Shown: positions 1 to 10,991, numbered from the stretch's first letter. The stretch is DNA of 64,000 nt from Silene conica (GCA_029255685.2 CM055313.2:69604641-69668640), one strand, 5' to 3'. Notes: generated by a model not told the origin, from the letters alone. Program-made: numbers and translations.

Positions 1-1821
1 TCCTTGTTATATGAATAATATGTTTGGCATCATTAGATCACCATAGGACCACCTTAATTGTTAAAACAAAGATCAGAAAGTGGCGGCAGTAACTTCGTTT
101 ATACTACTCTGTTCCGTGTTAATTGCATAATTAATCATGTTTTGGTGTCAATCCTTGTTGTGAGTCCATGAGTGCTAGTAGTGGGGTGGTAGTAGGTTAT
201 GTTCGTGGTGCTGGGGAGGTGTGTGGTGCTCGGGAAACTTACTTGTGACAGTCCGTTTAGGGGCGTGTTGAAGTCGATGCAAAAACAGAGTAAAACACAG
301 TCTATGAACAGCAAGAATGTGGCGGTTATTTCAGAGAGTTGAGTGGTGTCGAAGGTGGGTGTTTGGCACCAGGGGGTTGTGGGTAGTGTGAGCTGTCGAA
401 GTTAGTGTTTGGTTGTGGTGACGGTGGTGTTAACAGGTGGTTAAGGGGCTGTTTACAGAGGGGACAGAAACTCGGTTGCAGCAGGTGGGTGTTGCGACCA
501 GGGGTGTTTGTCACCGGGTTCGAGGACCGGTATAGTCATGTCAGGGGTGGTCAAAGTCAGTGGATGCGTCATAGTACATAGGTGGTAACCACCATAGAGG
601 GGTGGTAGTCCAGGCAGCCAGAGGGCGGTAATGAGGCTGCAAAATAGGTTGTCATCATGCTGTGGGTCGTGATTGAGGAATGTTTTGCGTGGGTTTGCGT
701 TTTTGTCATGGTCTGATTATTATAGTTATTAATAATAATATTATATTAGTAGTAGTACGTAGTGTTGTACTACTTAGTCTTATTAATATTCTTCTTATTA
801 TTATTACTATGATTATTGTTATTATTATATTATTATTATTATACTATTATTATTAGTAGTAGTATTATTATGTGTTATTATTATTCATACATTAGTTTAA
901 GTAAATTGTCGTTTTGGGAAAAGTTTACTATTTCGGGAAACTTTTCTTGTTTAGGAAGTTACTATATTTACCATTCGTATTACTCTAATTATACGGGTTA
1001 AGTGAAGGGTTGTAATCGTTAAATATTATATGTTTAGGTGACGGTTTCCGCGTGGAATATTTCTAGCAGCTGTCGCTTGTCATCCTACGAATTGAGGTAG
1101 GGGAATAACTGTGAGCTCGTTTATGATATGAGATGCGATTATTAGCTATTGTGAGTTTCACACTTCATATTGATTGATTAATGTTATAATGTTATTAATT
1201 ATATGTATATTCTTATGATGCGGCAATGTGATATTGGGTCTTGTGATATGGAGCGGAGATATTGGGTCTTGTAATATGGAGCGGAGATATTGGGTCTTGT
1301 GATATGGAGCTGAGATATTGAGTCTTGTAATATGGAGCGGAGATATTGGGTCTTGTGATATGGTGTGTCGTGATACTGGGTCTTGTGATATGGCGTGGGG
1401 TGATATTGGGTCTTGTGATACGGAGACGGAGATGTGTTGTGATCTATTATAATTTATGTCTTATCTATTTTTTCTACTCAACCTCGTGGTTGACCCTGGG
1501 TATTCGTGTGACACCTACGATGATCCGGAATGGGGAGTAGATTCTACAGGAAAGAGACAGTTGAGCTAGGAGCTGGGGCAGGAAGGTGAGATGCAGGCTT
1601 GAGACCGACTTAGAACTATATCACATATAGAGTAGTCGTCAGTTGTAATTTTTTTTCCTGATGCGTAGTTGTTGTAATATCAAAGTTTAAATTTTATCAA
1701 ATTCATATAAGTACTTTGGTTGTTTACTTTGTTATTCACTAACTCGGTCATTCCGAGAAGTTAACAGTCTTATTTATTTGAGAATGTCTGGCTAAAGGCT
1801 CTTAAATAAATGGGGGTTACA
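1..1821 (+). repeat. 5' LTR (partial) of the LARD-like element
   Basis: This segment matches 15021-19874 once the solo LTR at 15827-18847 is removed, so it is the 5' LTR of the outer element. It ends in GGGGGTTACA, directly before an initiator tRNA-Met primer site. By comparison with the 3' LTR, which starts at 14502, about 519 bp lie left of the window. The full LTR would be about 2.35 kb. It contains TAT/ATT-rich tracts and a 28-bp minisatellite. The ORFs in it are low-complexity readings with no recognisable product. Confidence 0.9.
1230..1432. repeat. 28-bp minisatellite inside the LTR
   Basis: About seven units of a 28-bp sequence, each carrying GATATTGGGTCTTGTGATAT followed by GGAGCGGA or a variant. 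The same array, with a slightly different unit composition, is in the 3' LTR at 19277-19475, so it was present before the element inserted. Confidence 0.85.
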
Positions 1822-2424
1822 AAGTGGTATCAGAGAGAACGATCCTCAGGCCTAAACCAAATGAATAATAATGAACGTAGGAAGAGTCAAATAAAATGAA
1901 CCCCGAGATGAAATTGATAGGAGCCCCAAAAAGGAACGGGATGAGTTAGGGGCCCCCTCACACCAAACCATGGGCCCTTTCGGTTCTGTCTCGGGAACCC
2001 AATGAGAGTATTTGAAGAGTGGAGTAGACTATGTAGTGACCTAATTATATTATACTAACGTTTTTACAGGAGAAGAATGAGGTAAGTGATACATGAATTA
2101 TGGTTAATGATGTTAATGGAAGATTATGATTGATATTGAAATGTGGAACGAGCTGGATGAATGAATTGAAATTCCAAGAGTATGGATGTGTATTTGTTGA
2201 GCAATAGTTAAGGGTGATGTGATCATATGATTTTGGTATTTTGAAATGTTCATACGATTATCTGGTATTTAAATGACTATCGTTATTATATGATATTGAT
2301 GTTTAACTCCTTGTAAAGATGAGTAATTATGTTGATCTTAGGGTTATATGTTATAGTAATCCATGTCTAGTGATATGCGGAGTGTGTTGCCCTAAGCCAT
2401 GAATGTATATAGTTATGTGTTGCA
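1822..2424 (+). mobile_element. LARD internal region, left part (no genes)
   Basis: Internal sequence between the primer site and the nested copia insertion. I see no gag or pol similarity and only short ORFs. Together with 10992-14501 it gives an internal region of about 4.1 kb without coding capacity. That fits a large retrotransposon derivative that would need proteins from a partner element. Confidence 0.6.
1825..1840 (+). other. Primer binding site, initiator tRNA-Met type
   Basis: TGGTATCAGAG starts three bases after the end of the 5' LTR. It is complementary to the 3' end of plant initiator tRNA-Met, the usual minus-strand primer of chromovirus (Tekay/Del type) and copia elements. It sets the element's orientation as plus strand. 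Confidence 0.85.
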
Positions 2425-2429
2425 TATAT

Positions 2430-3419
2430 TGTGGGGAATAAAGCATGTATTCACCCTAAACTTGCAGGATTATAATGAAAAATACAGTTGTGTTTATAGT
2501 CATAAGATTAAAAGGATAAGAAAAAGAATTCAACCTTTGGTCCTTTGTGCTTAAGGCCTAAGAACAGGAATTAAAGTAAATTCCCTCCTATAACTTGCAC
2601 CCAAGACTTGATTGAGATGATGCCGCGTGTGCTAGAAATACCCTCCAATTGCCTTGCAATATGGGGAGAGCTTTTGTGAGGTTTTAGATGTGAGATCTGA
2701 GTTTTTGGGAAAAAGATCTTCTCAAAAACCCTAATTGTGAGAATTATGAATTACCAGTAACTGACATAAGGAGAAAAAATCTCCTTATGTAGTACCATAT
2801 GGTCGGCCGAATTGGGTAGGGTAGGAGTGGGCTTTGTCCACTCTTACCTTATTCCTTTGCGTGATTCGACCCGTTTTGCTAAATATTATTTGCGGGATTT
2901 AATTATAAATCGTAACATGTTATCAGATATTAATATAGTCGATATATTAATAACGGTCTGATAAAATACGATATTGTATAATTACCTAAATTAATATAAC
3001 TGTTTATATTAATTCGCGAATACAATATTTAATTAAATATAACTGTTTATATTTAATTTACGAATTAATCATGTAATCCGTATTAGCTAAAATTATTTAA
3101 TCCGTATTAAATAATAATCTCAACATCTTATTGACTAATTTATTAGTCAATACCTCTGACTAACTGTTTAGTCATATCCGGCATAAATGTGACTGTATTT
3201 TCATACCTTCACATCTCTCAAACGTGTCCTATAGGTGTGACGTATAGGGACCAGTTGATCACCGCCATCCGTATGACAATAACGTCAAACTTATCTAGCA
3301 AGCCAACCGTTATTGATAAACGTGGATCAACTGGTAATAATACTGAAGTATGCCCTTGTGATCCTTAAAGAGATTTAATAAGTCATTGTACTTAATGGTC
3401 AAGGACACCAGCCCCAACA
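2430..3419 (-). repeat. 3' LTR of copia-1
   Basis: 990 bp, aligned base for base with 9997-10986. On the plus strand it runs from TGTGGGGAATAAAG to GCCCCAACA. It contains a block around 3227-3290 (GGTGTGACGTATAGGGACCA) that recurs in the LTRs of the other two copia elements. Confidence 0.95.
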
Positions 3420-3437
3420 ATCTCCCACTTGTCCGTA
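3420..3437 (-). other. Polypurine tract of copia-1
   Basis: Read on the minus strand, ACAAGTGGGAGAT lies directly before the 3' LTR start TGTTGGGG. This is the usual plus-strand primer position. The same sequence type lies next to the 3' LTRs of copia-2 (44953) and the gag-only element (52974). Confidence 0.8.
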
Positions 3438-4282
3438 CAAGGGTATGTCCAATGACGTTATCACACTACATGTGGAGGACACAATCTCCAACAAACTCCC
3501 ACTTGTCCGTACAAGTGTAGGTGCGATAACCGAATCTCATATCCTTTTAAAATTTCTCCCACTCAATGTAAGACAATTTGCAAATCCGCATTCGCAAAGG
3601 TCGTATCTCACAAGCGATCTGTATCAAGAGTGGTTTCCTCGACTAGAGAGTAACTTAACTGATAAAACGAATCTGTATTCGAGCATGGCCATGCATTTCA
3701 GTTACTACTCCTCGAGTGGCCCTGAGAAATGATAAAATCCTGATAAGGGTTTGGATATTTCCCTCAACTCGAATCCTGCCGATATCGCCCAGCATGAAAT
3801 AACCCAGAAAAAATCCTCTTGGCCCCTGTTACGGTGACCGTGGGAAAGAAACCAAAGTTACCCAAAATCTGTCTTAATCTCAAGAAGCAGTTGAAAGTCA
3901 AAAGACTCGACTCTAAGGAACACTATGGAGGTCCTATCCACGACCTGGCACCCAATGTTATAAAACACTTAGGACTCCATAACGCTGTCACGGGGTGTCC
4001 TACGAGATATCCGTATAACTCGCCTTTGTGATTGGTCAGTCAGCCGCGTGACTTATGGCTCGTTGAACCCACCATCAACCAACGTCACAAAATGATTACC
4101 TGAGTTATCAGCTCAAGTGGGTAATCAAGGACCAAAACGATGTAATGTTAATCAGTTCACTTTGTGGTGTTCAAAATTGGCGTACAATTCCACATGAGAA
4201 ACAAAACATTTTTATATCATAACAATAAGGTTGAATAGAGTACACGAGAAAATGAATTATTACATGAATTCATAAAAGAGTA
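3438..4282 (-). other. 3' noncoding region of copia-1
   Basis: About 850 bp between the pol stop and the polypurine tract. The plus-strand ORFs here look spurious. A block at 3681-3727 (ATTTCAGTTACTACTCCTCG, then AGTGGCCCTGAGA) is almost unchanged in copia-2 (45136-45180) and recognisable in the gag-only element (53151-53200), so this noncoding stretch appears to be constrained. Confidence 0.7.
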
Positions 4283-7200
4283 CTACAACTTAGGAACACG
4301 TCCAATTCCCATGGAATGAATGTGCCCTTCATGCTTATCACGTGGTAATGCTTTTGTGAGAGGATCGGCTATGTTGTCATCCGTAGCGATCTTTTCAATA
4401 GAAATCTCCTTTTGCTCCACGTAATCTCTGATTAGATGAGCTTTCCGTTGTACATGCCTAGCCTTGCTGCTAGACTTATGCTCCTTAGCTTGGAAGATGG
4501 CACCGCTATTGTCACAATAGACGGTGATTGGGTCATTCGAACTAGGCACTACTGATAGTCCTTGTAAGAATTGACGCATCCATATTGCTTCCTTAGCTGC
4601 TTCCGAGGCGGCATAGTACTCGGACTCAGTCGTAGAATCTGCTGTAACACTCTGTTTAGAACTTTTCCAGCTGACAGCAGCACCATTAAGAGTAAAGACA
4701 AATCCAGACTGAGATTTCGAGTCATCTCGATCCGTTTGGAAGCTAGCATCTGCGTAACCCGTGGCGCAGAGCGTCGAGTCGCCTCCATAAGTCAATCCCC
4801 AATCTTTAGTCCTCCGTAGGTACTTAAGAATGTTTTTCACGGCCATCCAGTGTTGTTCACCTGGATGAGCTTGGAATCGACTTGTCATACTCAATGCATA
4901 TGCAACGTCAGGACGTGTGCATATCATGGCATACATGATCGATCCTATTGCCGAAGCATAAGGAATCCGACTCATGCGCTCTTTCTCTTCCACTGATTTA
5001 GCTTCTTGAGACTTGCTCAAGTGAAGCCCAGGAGTCATAGGAAGGAACCCCTTCTTGGAGTTCGTCATGCTGAATCTCTCCAGAATCTTCTCTATATAAG
5101 ACTCTTGACTGAGAGACAACATCCGTCGTGATCTATCCCTGTAGATACGGATGCCCAAAATTCTTTGTGCCTCTCCCAGATCTTTCATCTGGAAATGGTT
5201 TTTCAGCCATGCTTTAACCGAAGATAAGAGAGGTATGTCATTCCCAATCAAGAGTATGTCGTCGACATACAGTACTAGGAATACAATTTTACTCCCACTC
5301 GACTTGATATAGAGACATGGTTCCTCGACTGATCTAATGAACCCATTCTCTTTTATCACTTGGTCGAAGCGATGATTCCAACTCCGCGATGCTTGCTTAA
5401 GTCCATAGATGGAACGCTTAAGCTTGCAAACTTTCTTAGGATGTGCTGGATCGATAAAACCCTCGGGTTGTACCATGTACAACTCTTCCTCCAAATAACC
5501 GTTTAAGAAGGCGGTTTTAACGTCCATTTGCCATATTTCATAGTCATGAAATGCGGCGATCGCTAAGATAATCCGAATGGAACGTAGCATGACTACGGGT
5601 GCAAAGATCTCATCATAGTGCAAGCCTGGCACTTGAGTGAAACCTTTAGCAACTAGTCTAGCCTTATGGATATCTTGTTGTCCTTCCACGGCATGCTTTA
5701 TCTTGTAAAGCCATTTGCATTGAAGGGGACGCACCTTTGCAGGTAGGTCCACAAGATCCCACACGTTGTTCTCATACATGGAGTCCATTTCGGATTGCAT
5801 GGCTTCTAGCCATAGCTTTGAGTCAGAACTGGTCATGGCACTTTTATAGGTTGTGGGTTCATTACCCTCTAGGAGTAAGACGTCATCTGTATCATGTTCC
5901 TCGACCATACCAATGTATCTGTCCGGTGGAATAGAGACTCTTCCCGACCTCCTAGGTTCCTCAGGGATATCTACCGCAGCCTCGGTTGGAGGTACTGTTT
6001 CCTCCAATGGTTGCTCGGTAGTTGGTTCTTGAACCTCCGATAACTCGAAGGTTCTATTACTCGACTTGTTCTCGAGAAATTCTTTCTCTAAGAACGTCGC
6101 ACTAGCCGCAACAAAAACACGTTGTTCGGTAGGCGAGTAGAAGTAATGACCAAAAGTTCCCTTTGGATAGCCTATAAAGTATGTCTTGACCGATCGCGGG
6201 CCGAGCTTATCCTCGTGTCTCCACTTGACATAAGCCTCGCAGCCCCAAACCCGAATAAAGGACAAGTTAGGGACCGTTCCCTTCCATAACTCGAATGGAG
6301 TCTTGTCAACAGCTTTAGACGGACTTCGGTTAAGTATTAGAGCGGCTGACAAAAGAGCATAGCCCCACAATGAATCAGGCACAACGGTGTGACTCATCAT
6401 GGATCGAACCATATCAAGTAGAGTTCGATTTCTCCGTTCGGACACACCATTTAATTGTGGTGTTCCAGGTGGAGTCAACTGTAGTACGATCCCACAGTCT
6501 TTTAGGTGTTGATCAAACTCGCGTGAAAGATACTCACCACCACGATCCGAGCGTAGTGCTTTAATCTTTCTACCCAGCTGGTTCTGTACCCGATTCTGGT
6601 ATTCTTTGAACTTGTCAAAGGATTCACTTTTATGTTTCATCAAGTAGACATAGCCATATCTACTCAAATCATCCGTGAAAGTGATGAAATACCTATAGCC
6701 ATCTCGTGCGTTGATCGACATAGGGCCACATACGTCCGTATGTATGAGTCCTAATAGGTCGGCAGCGCGCATTCCAACACCTTTGAAGGAAATACGAGTC
6801 ATTTTGCCGATGAGACATGATTCACACGTGCCATATGATTCGAAATCAAAGGGCGAAATAGCTCCATTCTGTATGAGCTGTTTAACGCGTTTCTCATTTA
6901 TGTGTCCCATACGACAATGCCATAAGTAAGTTTGATCTTTGTCACCTACCTTTATTCTTTTATTATTCACATGTAATATCTCGGTAGTTTGATCTAAAAC
7001 ATAAATTTCATTCATGGAAACTGCCTTGCCATAAATCATATTGTGTAAGGAGAAAATACAGCTATTATTCTCTATTACAAATGAAAAACCAAGTTTGTCA
7101 AGTGCAGAAACTGAAATAATGTTTTTGGATAAACTAGGAACATAATAACAGTTATATAAAAATAACTCGAATCCACTTGGAAGCTGGATTACGTATGTTC

Positions 7201-7366
7201 CCTTCGAGACTGCAGCCACACGTGCTCCATTCCCGACACGCAGGTCCACCTCACCCTTGGTTAGGGGTTCTTGGTTTCGGAGGCCCTGCACATGATTACA
7301 AAGATGAGAACCACAACCAGTATCAAGTACCCAAGTTCCGCAACTTGCGTGGTTAATCTCAATCAT
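4283..7366 (-). CDS. pol: Copia-1 Pol: protease, integrase, RT, RNase H
   Basis: A 1027-codon polyprotein that processes itself, copies the element RNA to DNA and integrates it. Seen in order: an aspartic protease motif DTGCGSH at residues 15-21; an integrase zinc motif with H150, H155, C181 and C184; integrase acidic residues D211, D274 and E310 (the last in NGVSERRNR); the RT core YVDD at 700-703; and copia RNase H with D873 in YADAS and E915 in STTESEYYA. The order integrase before RT defines Ty1/copia. The ATG overlaps the gag stop (ATGA, minus strand, 7363-7366), so Pol starts right at the protease in a different frame from gag. Most plant copia elements use one continuous frame, so expression may need reinitiation or a frameshift. 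All catalytic motifs checked are present and I see no internal stop. Confidence 0.95.
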   Translation of the reverse strand: MIEINHASCGTWVLDTGCGSHLCNHVQGLRNQEPLTKGEVDLRVGNGARVAAVSKGTYVIQLPSGFELFLYNCYYVPSLSKNIISVSALDKLGFSFVIENNSCIFSLHNMIYGKAVSMNEIYVLDQTTEILHVNNKRIKVGDKDQTYLWHCRMGHINEKRVKQLIQNGAISPFDFESYGTCESCLIGKMTRISFKGVGMRAADLLGLIHTDVCGPMSINARDGYRYFITFTDDLSRYGYVYLMKHKSESFDKFKEYQNRVQNQLGRKIKALRSDRGGEYLSREFDQHLKDCGIVLQLTPPGTPQLNGVSERRNRTLLDMVRSMMSHTVVPDSLWGYALLSAALILNRSPSKAVDKTPFELWKGTVPNLSFIRVWGCEAYVKWRHEDKLGPRSVKTYFIGYPKGTFGHYFYSPTEQRVFVAASATFLEKEFLENKSSNRTFELSEVQEPTTEQPLEETVPPTEAAVDIPEEPRRSGRVSIPPDRYIGMVEEHDTDDVLLLEGNEPTTYKSAMTSSDSKLWLEAMQSEMDSMYENNVWDLVDLPAKVRPLQCKWLYKIKHAVEGQQDIHKARLVAKGFTQVPGLHYDEIFAPVVMLRSIRIILAIAAFHDYEIWQMDVKTAFLNGYLEEELYMVQPEGFIDPAHPKKVCKLKRSIYGLKQASRSWNHRFDQVIKENGFIRSVEEPCLYIKSSGSKIVFLVLYVDDILLIGNDIPLLSSVKAWLKNHFQMKDLGEAQRILGIRIYRDRSRRMLSLSQESYIEKILERFSMTNSKKGFLPMTPGLHLSKSQEAKSVEEKERMSRIPYASAIGSIMYAMICTRPDVAYALSMTSRFQAHPGEQHWMAVKNILKYLRRTKDWGLTYGGDSTLCATGYADASFQTDRDDSKSQSGFVFTLNGAAVSWKSSKQSVTADSTTESEYYAASEAAKEAIWMRQFLQGLSVVPSSNDPITVYCDNSGAIFQAKEHKSSSKARHVQRKAHLIRDYVEQKEISIEKIATDDNIADPLTKALPRDKHEGHIHSMGIGRVPKL

Positions 7367-8313
7367 GTGAATAAAGAAGAGGAAGACATACCAACAGGGG
7401 TAACGCGGCCTGCCTTAATGTCCTCGCGATACACGGGGCATGAGCGCCTCCAATGCCCAGTCTTGTGGCAATGGTGACATTCCATGCTAGTATCCTTGCT
7501 CTTAGTCTTGCCCTGTGAGTTGCTCGACTCACCTGGCCCACTCTTAGTAAATCCTGGTTTCTTGAACCTGGGCTTACCTACTGCTAGGTCGCCCTGAGCT
7601 TTAGCCTTCCCTTTACCTTTTCCCTTACTTGAGATCATGAGAACATCCTGCTTTAGACTCCCACTCAACTTTAGATCCTTCTCAGTCTGTACGAGAAGGG
7701 AGTGGAGCTCATGGGGAGTCTTCTTCATGCCGTTCATGTAGTAGTTGGCCCTAAAGAGGGCGAACCCATCATGAAGCGAATGAAGCATGCGATCAACGAT
7801 GATGTTCTCACTGATCTTGCAGTTTAGGGACTCCAGTTTCTCGATATTCTCAATCATGTTGAGAATATGTGGGCTAACAGCTTGGCCCTTCTGGAGTTTC
7901 GCCTCAAAGAAGCGACAGGTATGCTCATAAGAAACGATTCTCGGAGCCTTGGAGAATTCGTTAGTGAGCGTGGTGAAAATCTTGTTAGCACCATGGGTTA
8001 TGAAGCGTCTTTGCAAATTGGATTCCATTGCATAGATGAGTACGTTCTTTATCGCACCCGCTTCCATAACGAAATCGCTATGAGCGCGAATTTCGTTGGC
8101 TCTAGCTCCAGTTCCTGGGTGTGGCGGAATGGGCTCAGTTAAGAACTTGAGCTTTCCGTCAGCAATGGCAGCATTCCGTAGTGCTGCCTCCCAGTCAGAG
8201 AAGTTTGACCCATCATTCCTCAGTCTAGTTGACTGATTCATGGAGTCCATGAAGGCTTTTAGCCAGGATTCACGTGCTAGCTTGGCACTTGGCATTGGGT
8301 CTTCACCAGCCAT
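7363..8313 (-). CDS. gag: Copia-1 Gag
   Basis: A 316-residue capsid/nucleocapsid protein that packages the element RNA in cytoplasmic particles. A CCHC zinc knuckle lies near the C-terminus (C279, C282, H287, C292), preceded by a basic Lys/Gly-rich stretch around residue 240. The upstream part reads as a copia-type gag (UBN2-like). The ATG at 8313 follows a long untranslated leader. The TGA stop at 7363-7365 overlaps the Pol ATG. Shortly before the stop, at the Val-Gly pair, the coding sequence contains GGTATGT, a good plant 5' splice site. The gag-only element has one at the same codon. The protein is clearly related to the Gag at 55297-56223, including the Lys-Ala-Gly-(Lys/Arg)-Val ending. 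Confidence 0.93.
   Translation of the reverse strand: MAGEDPMPSAKLARESWLKAFMDSMNQSTRLRNDGSNFSDWEAALRNAAIADGKLKFLTEPIPPHPGTGARANEIRAHSDFVMEAGAIKNVLIYAMESNLQRRFITHGANKIFTTLTNEFSKAPRIVSYEHTCRFFEAKLQKGQAVSPHILNMIENIEKLESLNCKISENIIVDRMLHSLHDGFALFRANYYMNGMKKTPHELHSLLVQTEKDLKLSGSLKQDVLMISSKGKGKGKAKAQGDLAVGKPRFKKPGFTKSGPGESSNSQGKTKSKDTSMECHHCHKTGHWRRSCPVYREDIKAGRVTPVGMSSSSLFT
7386..7392 (-). other. Candidate 5' splice site at the gag end of copia-1
   Basis: On the minus strand the sequence GTTG/GTATGT places a near-consensus donor with the intron starting at 7391, after the first base of the Gly codon of Val-Gly. The phase and codon position match the donor at 55328 in the gag-only element. In some plant copia elements, splicing from the gag end yields a separate abundant Gag mRNA. 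I could not assign the acceptor for this copy. Confidence 0.45.
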
Positions 8314-9711
8314 TTTAGTTTTACAGCAGTTTTAATGAACGTGTTCTACACTGAAAAGAAGATAAAACAAAACCATATAAGCAACTTATTGTTGTGATTT
8401 AAGTCTATATTAAATTGAATTTAAACTCGTAGACTCATGCATTTATATAATTGATCTCCCTCAAGAATTATATAAACGATCCCAAGACTCAATTTCCGTA
8501 TATTGATAAGCCCACAGTTTGGCTAATTCCAATCGTTGGAACTCTTGGTCGATAGATTTCCGTATATCTATCTATTAGTCCATCTCAGTCACTGGAATAT
8601 TATCGAGTGACCATGATGTTGAGATAAAATAAATCATCTGTTCCCACTTACCCGACGTAGAAGGGGTCATATTATGCCTACCGACGAAGAAGGGATTCAT
8701 GGGAGGCTGATTTATAAAGACTAATCTCAATTTTTGGTTATACGAGGAAGACCCCATCAACTCTTATTTATCCATATTTAAGTGAACTAAAAACTAGCAT
8801 TTGCGTGAATGAATTAAATAAAGTGATGGCTTTTAAATTGACATGTGACATCTGTATTGTCACAGAAAACTAACGCGTAACCTCTACATGAGTCAGTTTT
8901 CAGGCATGATATAGGTGGTTTGGTTTTTAGGCGGAATATGATGCAAGCTATTATCGATGAAAGCGTAAAGATAAATGCAATAAACGTAAATAAAAGTCCT
9001 AGTGTGGCCTATCCTACCAAAATAAACATAAAACAACTTGGAATCCACTGTTGGACCCTAGAAGCTTGTCTTGATGTTCCATCTTGGTCCTTGCAGCGGG
9101 AGTGAGCATCCGGCCTCCGTCTTGTCTTTGGTCTTCACAAAATTACTAATTTAAATTACAAAAGTAGTCCTAGATACATTCTAATTTAAATACAAAAGTA
9201 ATTACATGGCAAAAACCCAAAACGGAGATTCAAGATCTCAATATTACAAGCAAGATCGTGTCCCTTCATTACGGTGACACAATCTTCTAAGGCCACACTA
9301 AGTTACAACCGTTTGCAAAAATTAAATACGTTATTGAAAGCATTCAAGGCATTCACAAGACGATAAATAAAATGCATCAACTAAAAACAATTTATACATG
9401 ACATAAAACTGTTATTATGATTAATAAATTTATACCAAACCACCTTTTAAGATTAAAATTAAGTGACTATACCGTTTTAATCACCAATTTTAACAAACAT
9501 ATAATCCATTATTTTAAACTGTTTTAAAACAATATGTATCAAGCGAGGGTGAACCGTTTCACTAAATAATACACTATTTCCGTATATAGTATATTATTTT
9601 AAGCCATGTGAAAATAAAACATGTTATTTTCGTAAAAAAAAAAAACGATTCTGTTACAGGGGTGGTCTACCGACCGGAAAAACAGGTCGACCGACCACCT
9701 GACGAAAAAAA

Positions 9712-9746
<35 letters not shown>

Positions 9747-9983
9747 CAGAATGGTCGACCGACCCGAAAAACAGGTCGACCGACCACAAAACACGAAACC
9801 GAGTTTCTGAACACGATTTCTCACAAAGGAAACTGTTTTGAAAAAAAACAGAAAACTCACACAGGGGCGGTCGACCGACCGCTATAACTGGTCGACCGAC
9901 CGACACAGCGGCAGAAACGAGATTTTTCAGAAACTTTTAAATAAACTTATGAAAAACACAAAAGTAAAATTTTCATGGCCTGT
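8314..9983 (-). other. 5' untranslated leader of copia-1
   Basis: About 1.67 kb between the primer site and gag, without a long ORF. It holds an A/T homopolymer tract (about 9705-9743) and three paired GGTCGACCGACC modules. The small ORFs across that segment simply read through the homopolymer and the modules. Confidence 0.8.
9664..9901. repeat. Three paired GGTCGACCGACC modules (copia-1 leader)
   Basis: Pairs at 9664-9696, 9753-9785 and 9869-9901. Each is two 12-bp units separated by exactly 9 bp (spacers GGAAAAACA, CGAAAAACA, GCTATAACT). The first unit of the first pair has one mismatch (GGTCTACCGACC). In the sense RNA of this minus-strand element the unit reads GGUCGGUCGACC, and two copies can form a 12-bp stem closed by a 9-nt loop with two G-U pairs. 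Confidence 0.9.
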
Positions 9984-9996
9984 CTCTGATACCACT
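9984..9996 (-). other. Primer binding site of copia-1
   Basis: On the minus strand, TGGTATCAGAGACAGG begins two to three bases inside the 5' LTR end and is complementary to initiator tRNA-Met. It confirms that the right-hand LTR is the 5' LTR. Confidence 0.85.
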
Positions 9997-10986
9997 TGTG
10001 GGGAATAAAGCATGTATTCACCCTAAACTTGCAGGATTATAATGAAAAATACAGTTGTGTTTATAGTCATAAGATTAAAAGGATAAGAAAAAGAATTCAA
10101 CCTTTGGTCCTTTGTGCTTAAGGCCTAAGAACAGGAATTAAAGTAAATTCCCTCCTATAACTTGCACCCAAGACTTGATTGAGATGATGCCGCGTGTGCT
10201 AGAAATACCCTCCAATTGCCTTGCAATATGGGGAGAGCTTTTGTGAGGTTTTAGATGTGAGATCTGAGTTTTTGGGAAAAAGATCTTCTCAAAAACCCTA
10301 ATTGTGAGAATTATGAATTACCAGTAACTGACATAAGGAGAAAAAATCTCCTTATGTAGTACCATATGGTCGGCCGAATTGGGTAGGGTAGGAGTGGGCT
10401 TTGTCCACTCTTACCTTATTCCTTTGCGTGATTCGACCCGTTTTGCTAAATATTATTTGCGGGATTTAATTATAAATCGTAACATGTTATCAGATATTAA
10501 TATAGTCGATATATTAATAACGGTCTGATAAAATACGATATTGTATAATTACCTAAATTAATATAACTGTTTATATTAATTCGCGAATACAATATTTAAT
10601 TAAATATAACTGTTTATATTTAATTTACGAATTAATCATGTAATCCGTATTAGCTAAAATTATTTAATCCGTATTAAATAATAATCTCAACATCTTATTG
10701 ACTAATTTATTAGTCAATACCTCTGACTAACTGTTTAGTCATATCCGGCATAAATGTGACTGTATTTTCATACCTTCACATCTCTCAAACGTGTCCTATA
10801 GGTGTGACGTATAGGGACCAGTTGATCACCGCCATCCGTATGACAATAACGTCAAACTTATCTAGCAAGCCAACCGTTATTGATAAACGTGGATCAACTG
10901 GTAATAATACTGAAGTATGCCCTTGTGATCCTTAAAGAGATTTAATAAGTCATTGTACTTAATTGTCAAGGACACCAGCCCCAACA
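9997..10986 (-). repeat. 5' LTR of copia-1
   Basis: 990 bp, identical to 2430-3419 except at 10964 in my reading. It should carry the promoter for the minus-strand gag and pol. It is followed by the target duplication TATAT. Confidence 0.95.
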
Positions 10987-10991
10987 TATAT

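Larger units (their letters stand above)
2425..10991 (-). mobile_element. Copia-1: complete Ty1/copia retrotransposon
   Basis: Two 990-bp LTRs (2430-3419 and 9997-10986) flank gag and pol on the minus strand. The target duplication TATAT is at 2425-2429 and 10987-10991. The LTRs begin TGTTGGGGCT and end CCCCACA in element orientation. I find one substitution between them (G at 3397, T at 10964), so the insertion is very recent. Both ORFs are open, so the element may be autonomous. It interrupts the internal region of the LARD-like element. Confidence 0.95.

Noticed and set aside
326..514. Minus-strand Pro-rich ORF, nearly identical at 15346-15534
   Set aside because: Counterpart positions of one LTR pair; not independent evidence of conservation.
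1825..1840. tRNA gene fragments at primer binding sites
   Set aside because: Only the complement of a tRNA 3' end is present; there is no cloverleaf.
9599..9906. ORFs across the poly-A/T tract
   Set aside because: They translate homopolymers and the modules on both strands; no coding signal.
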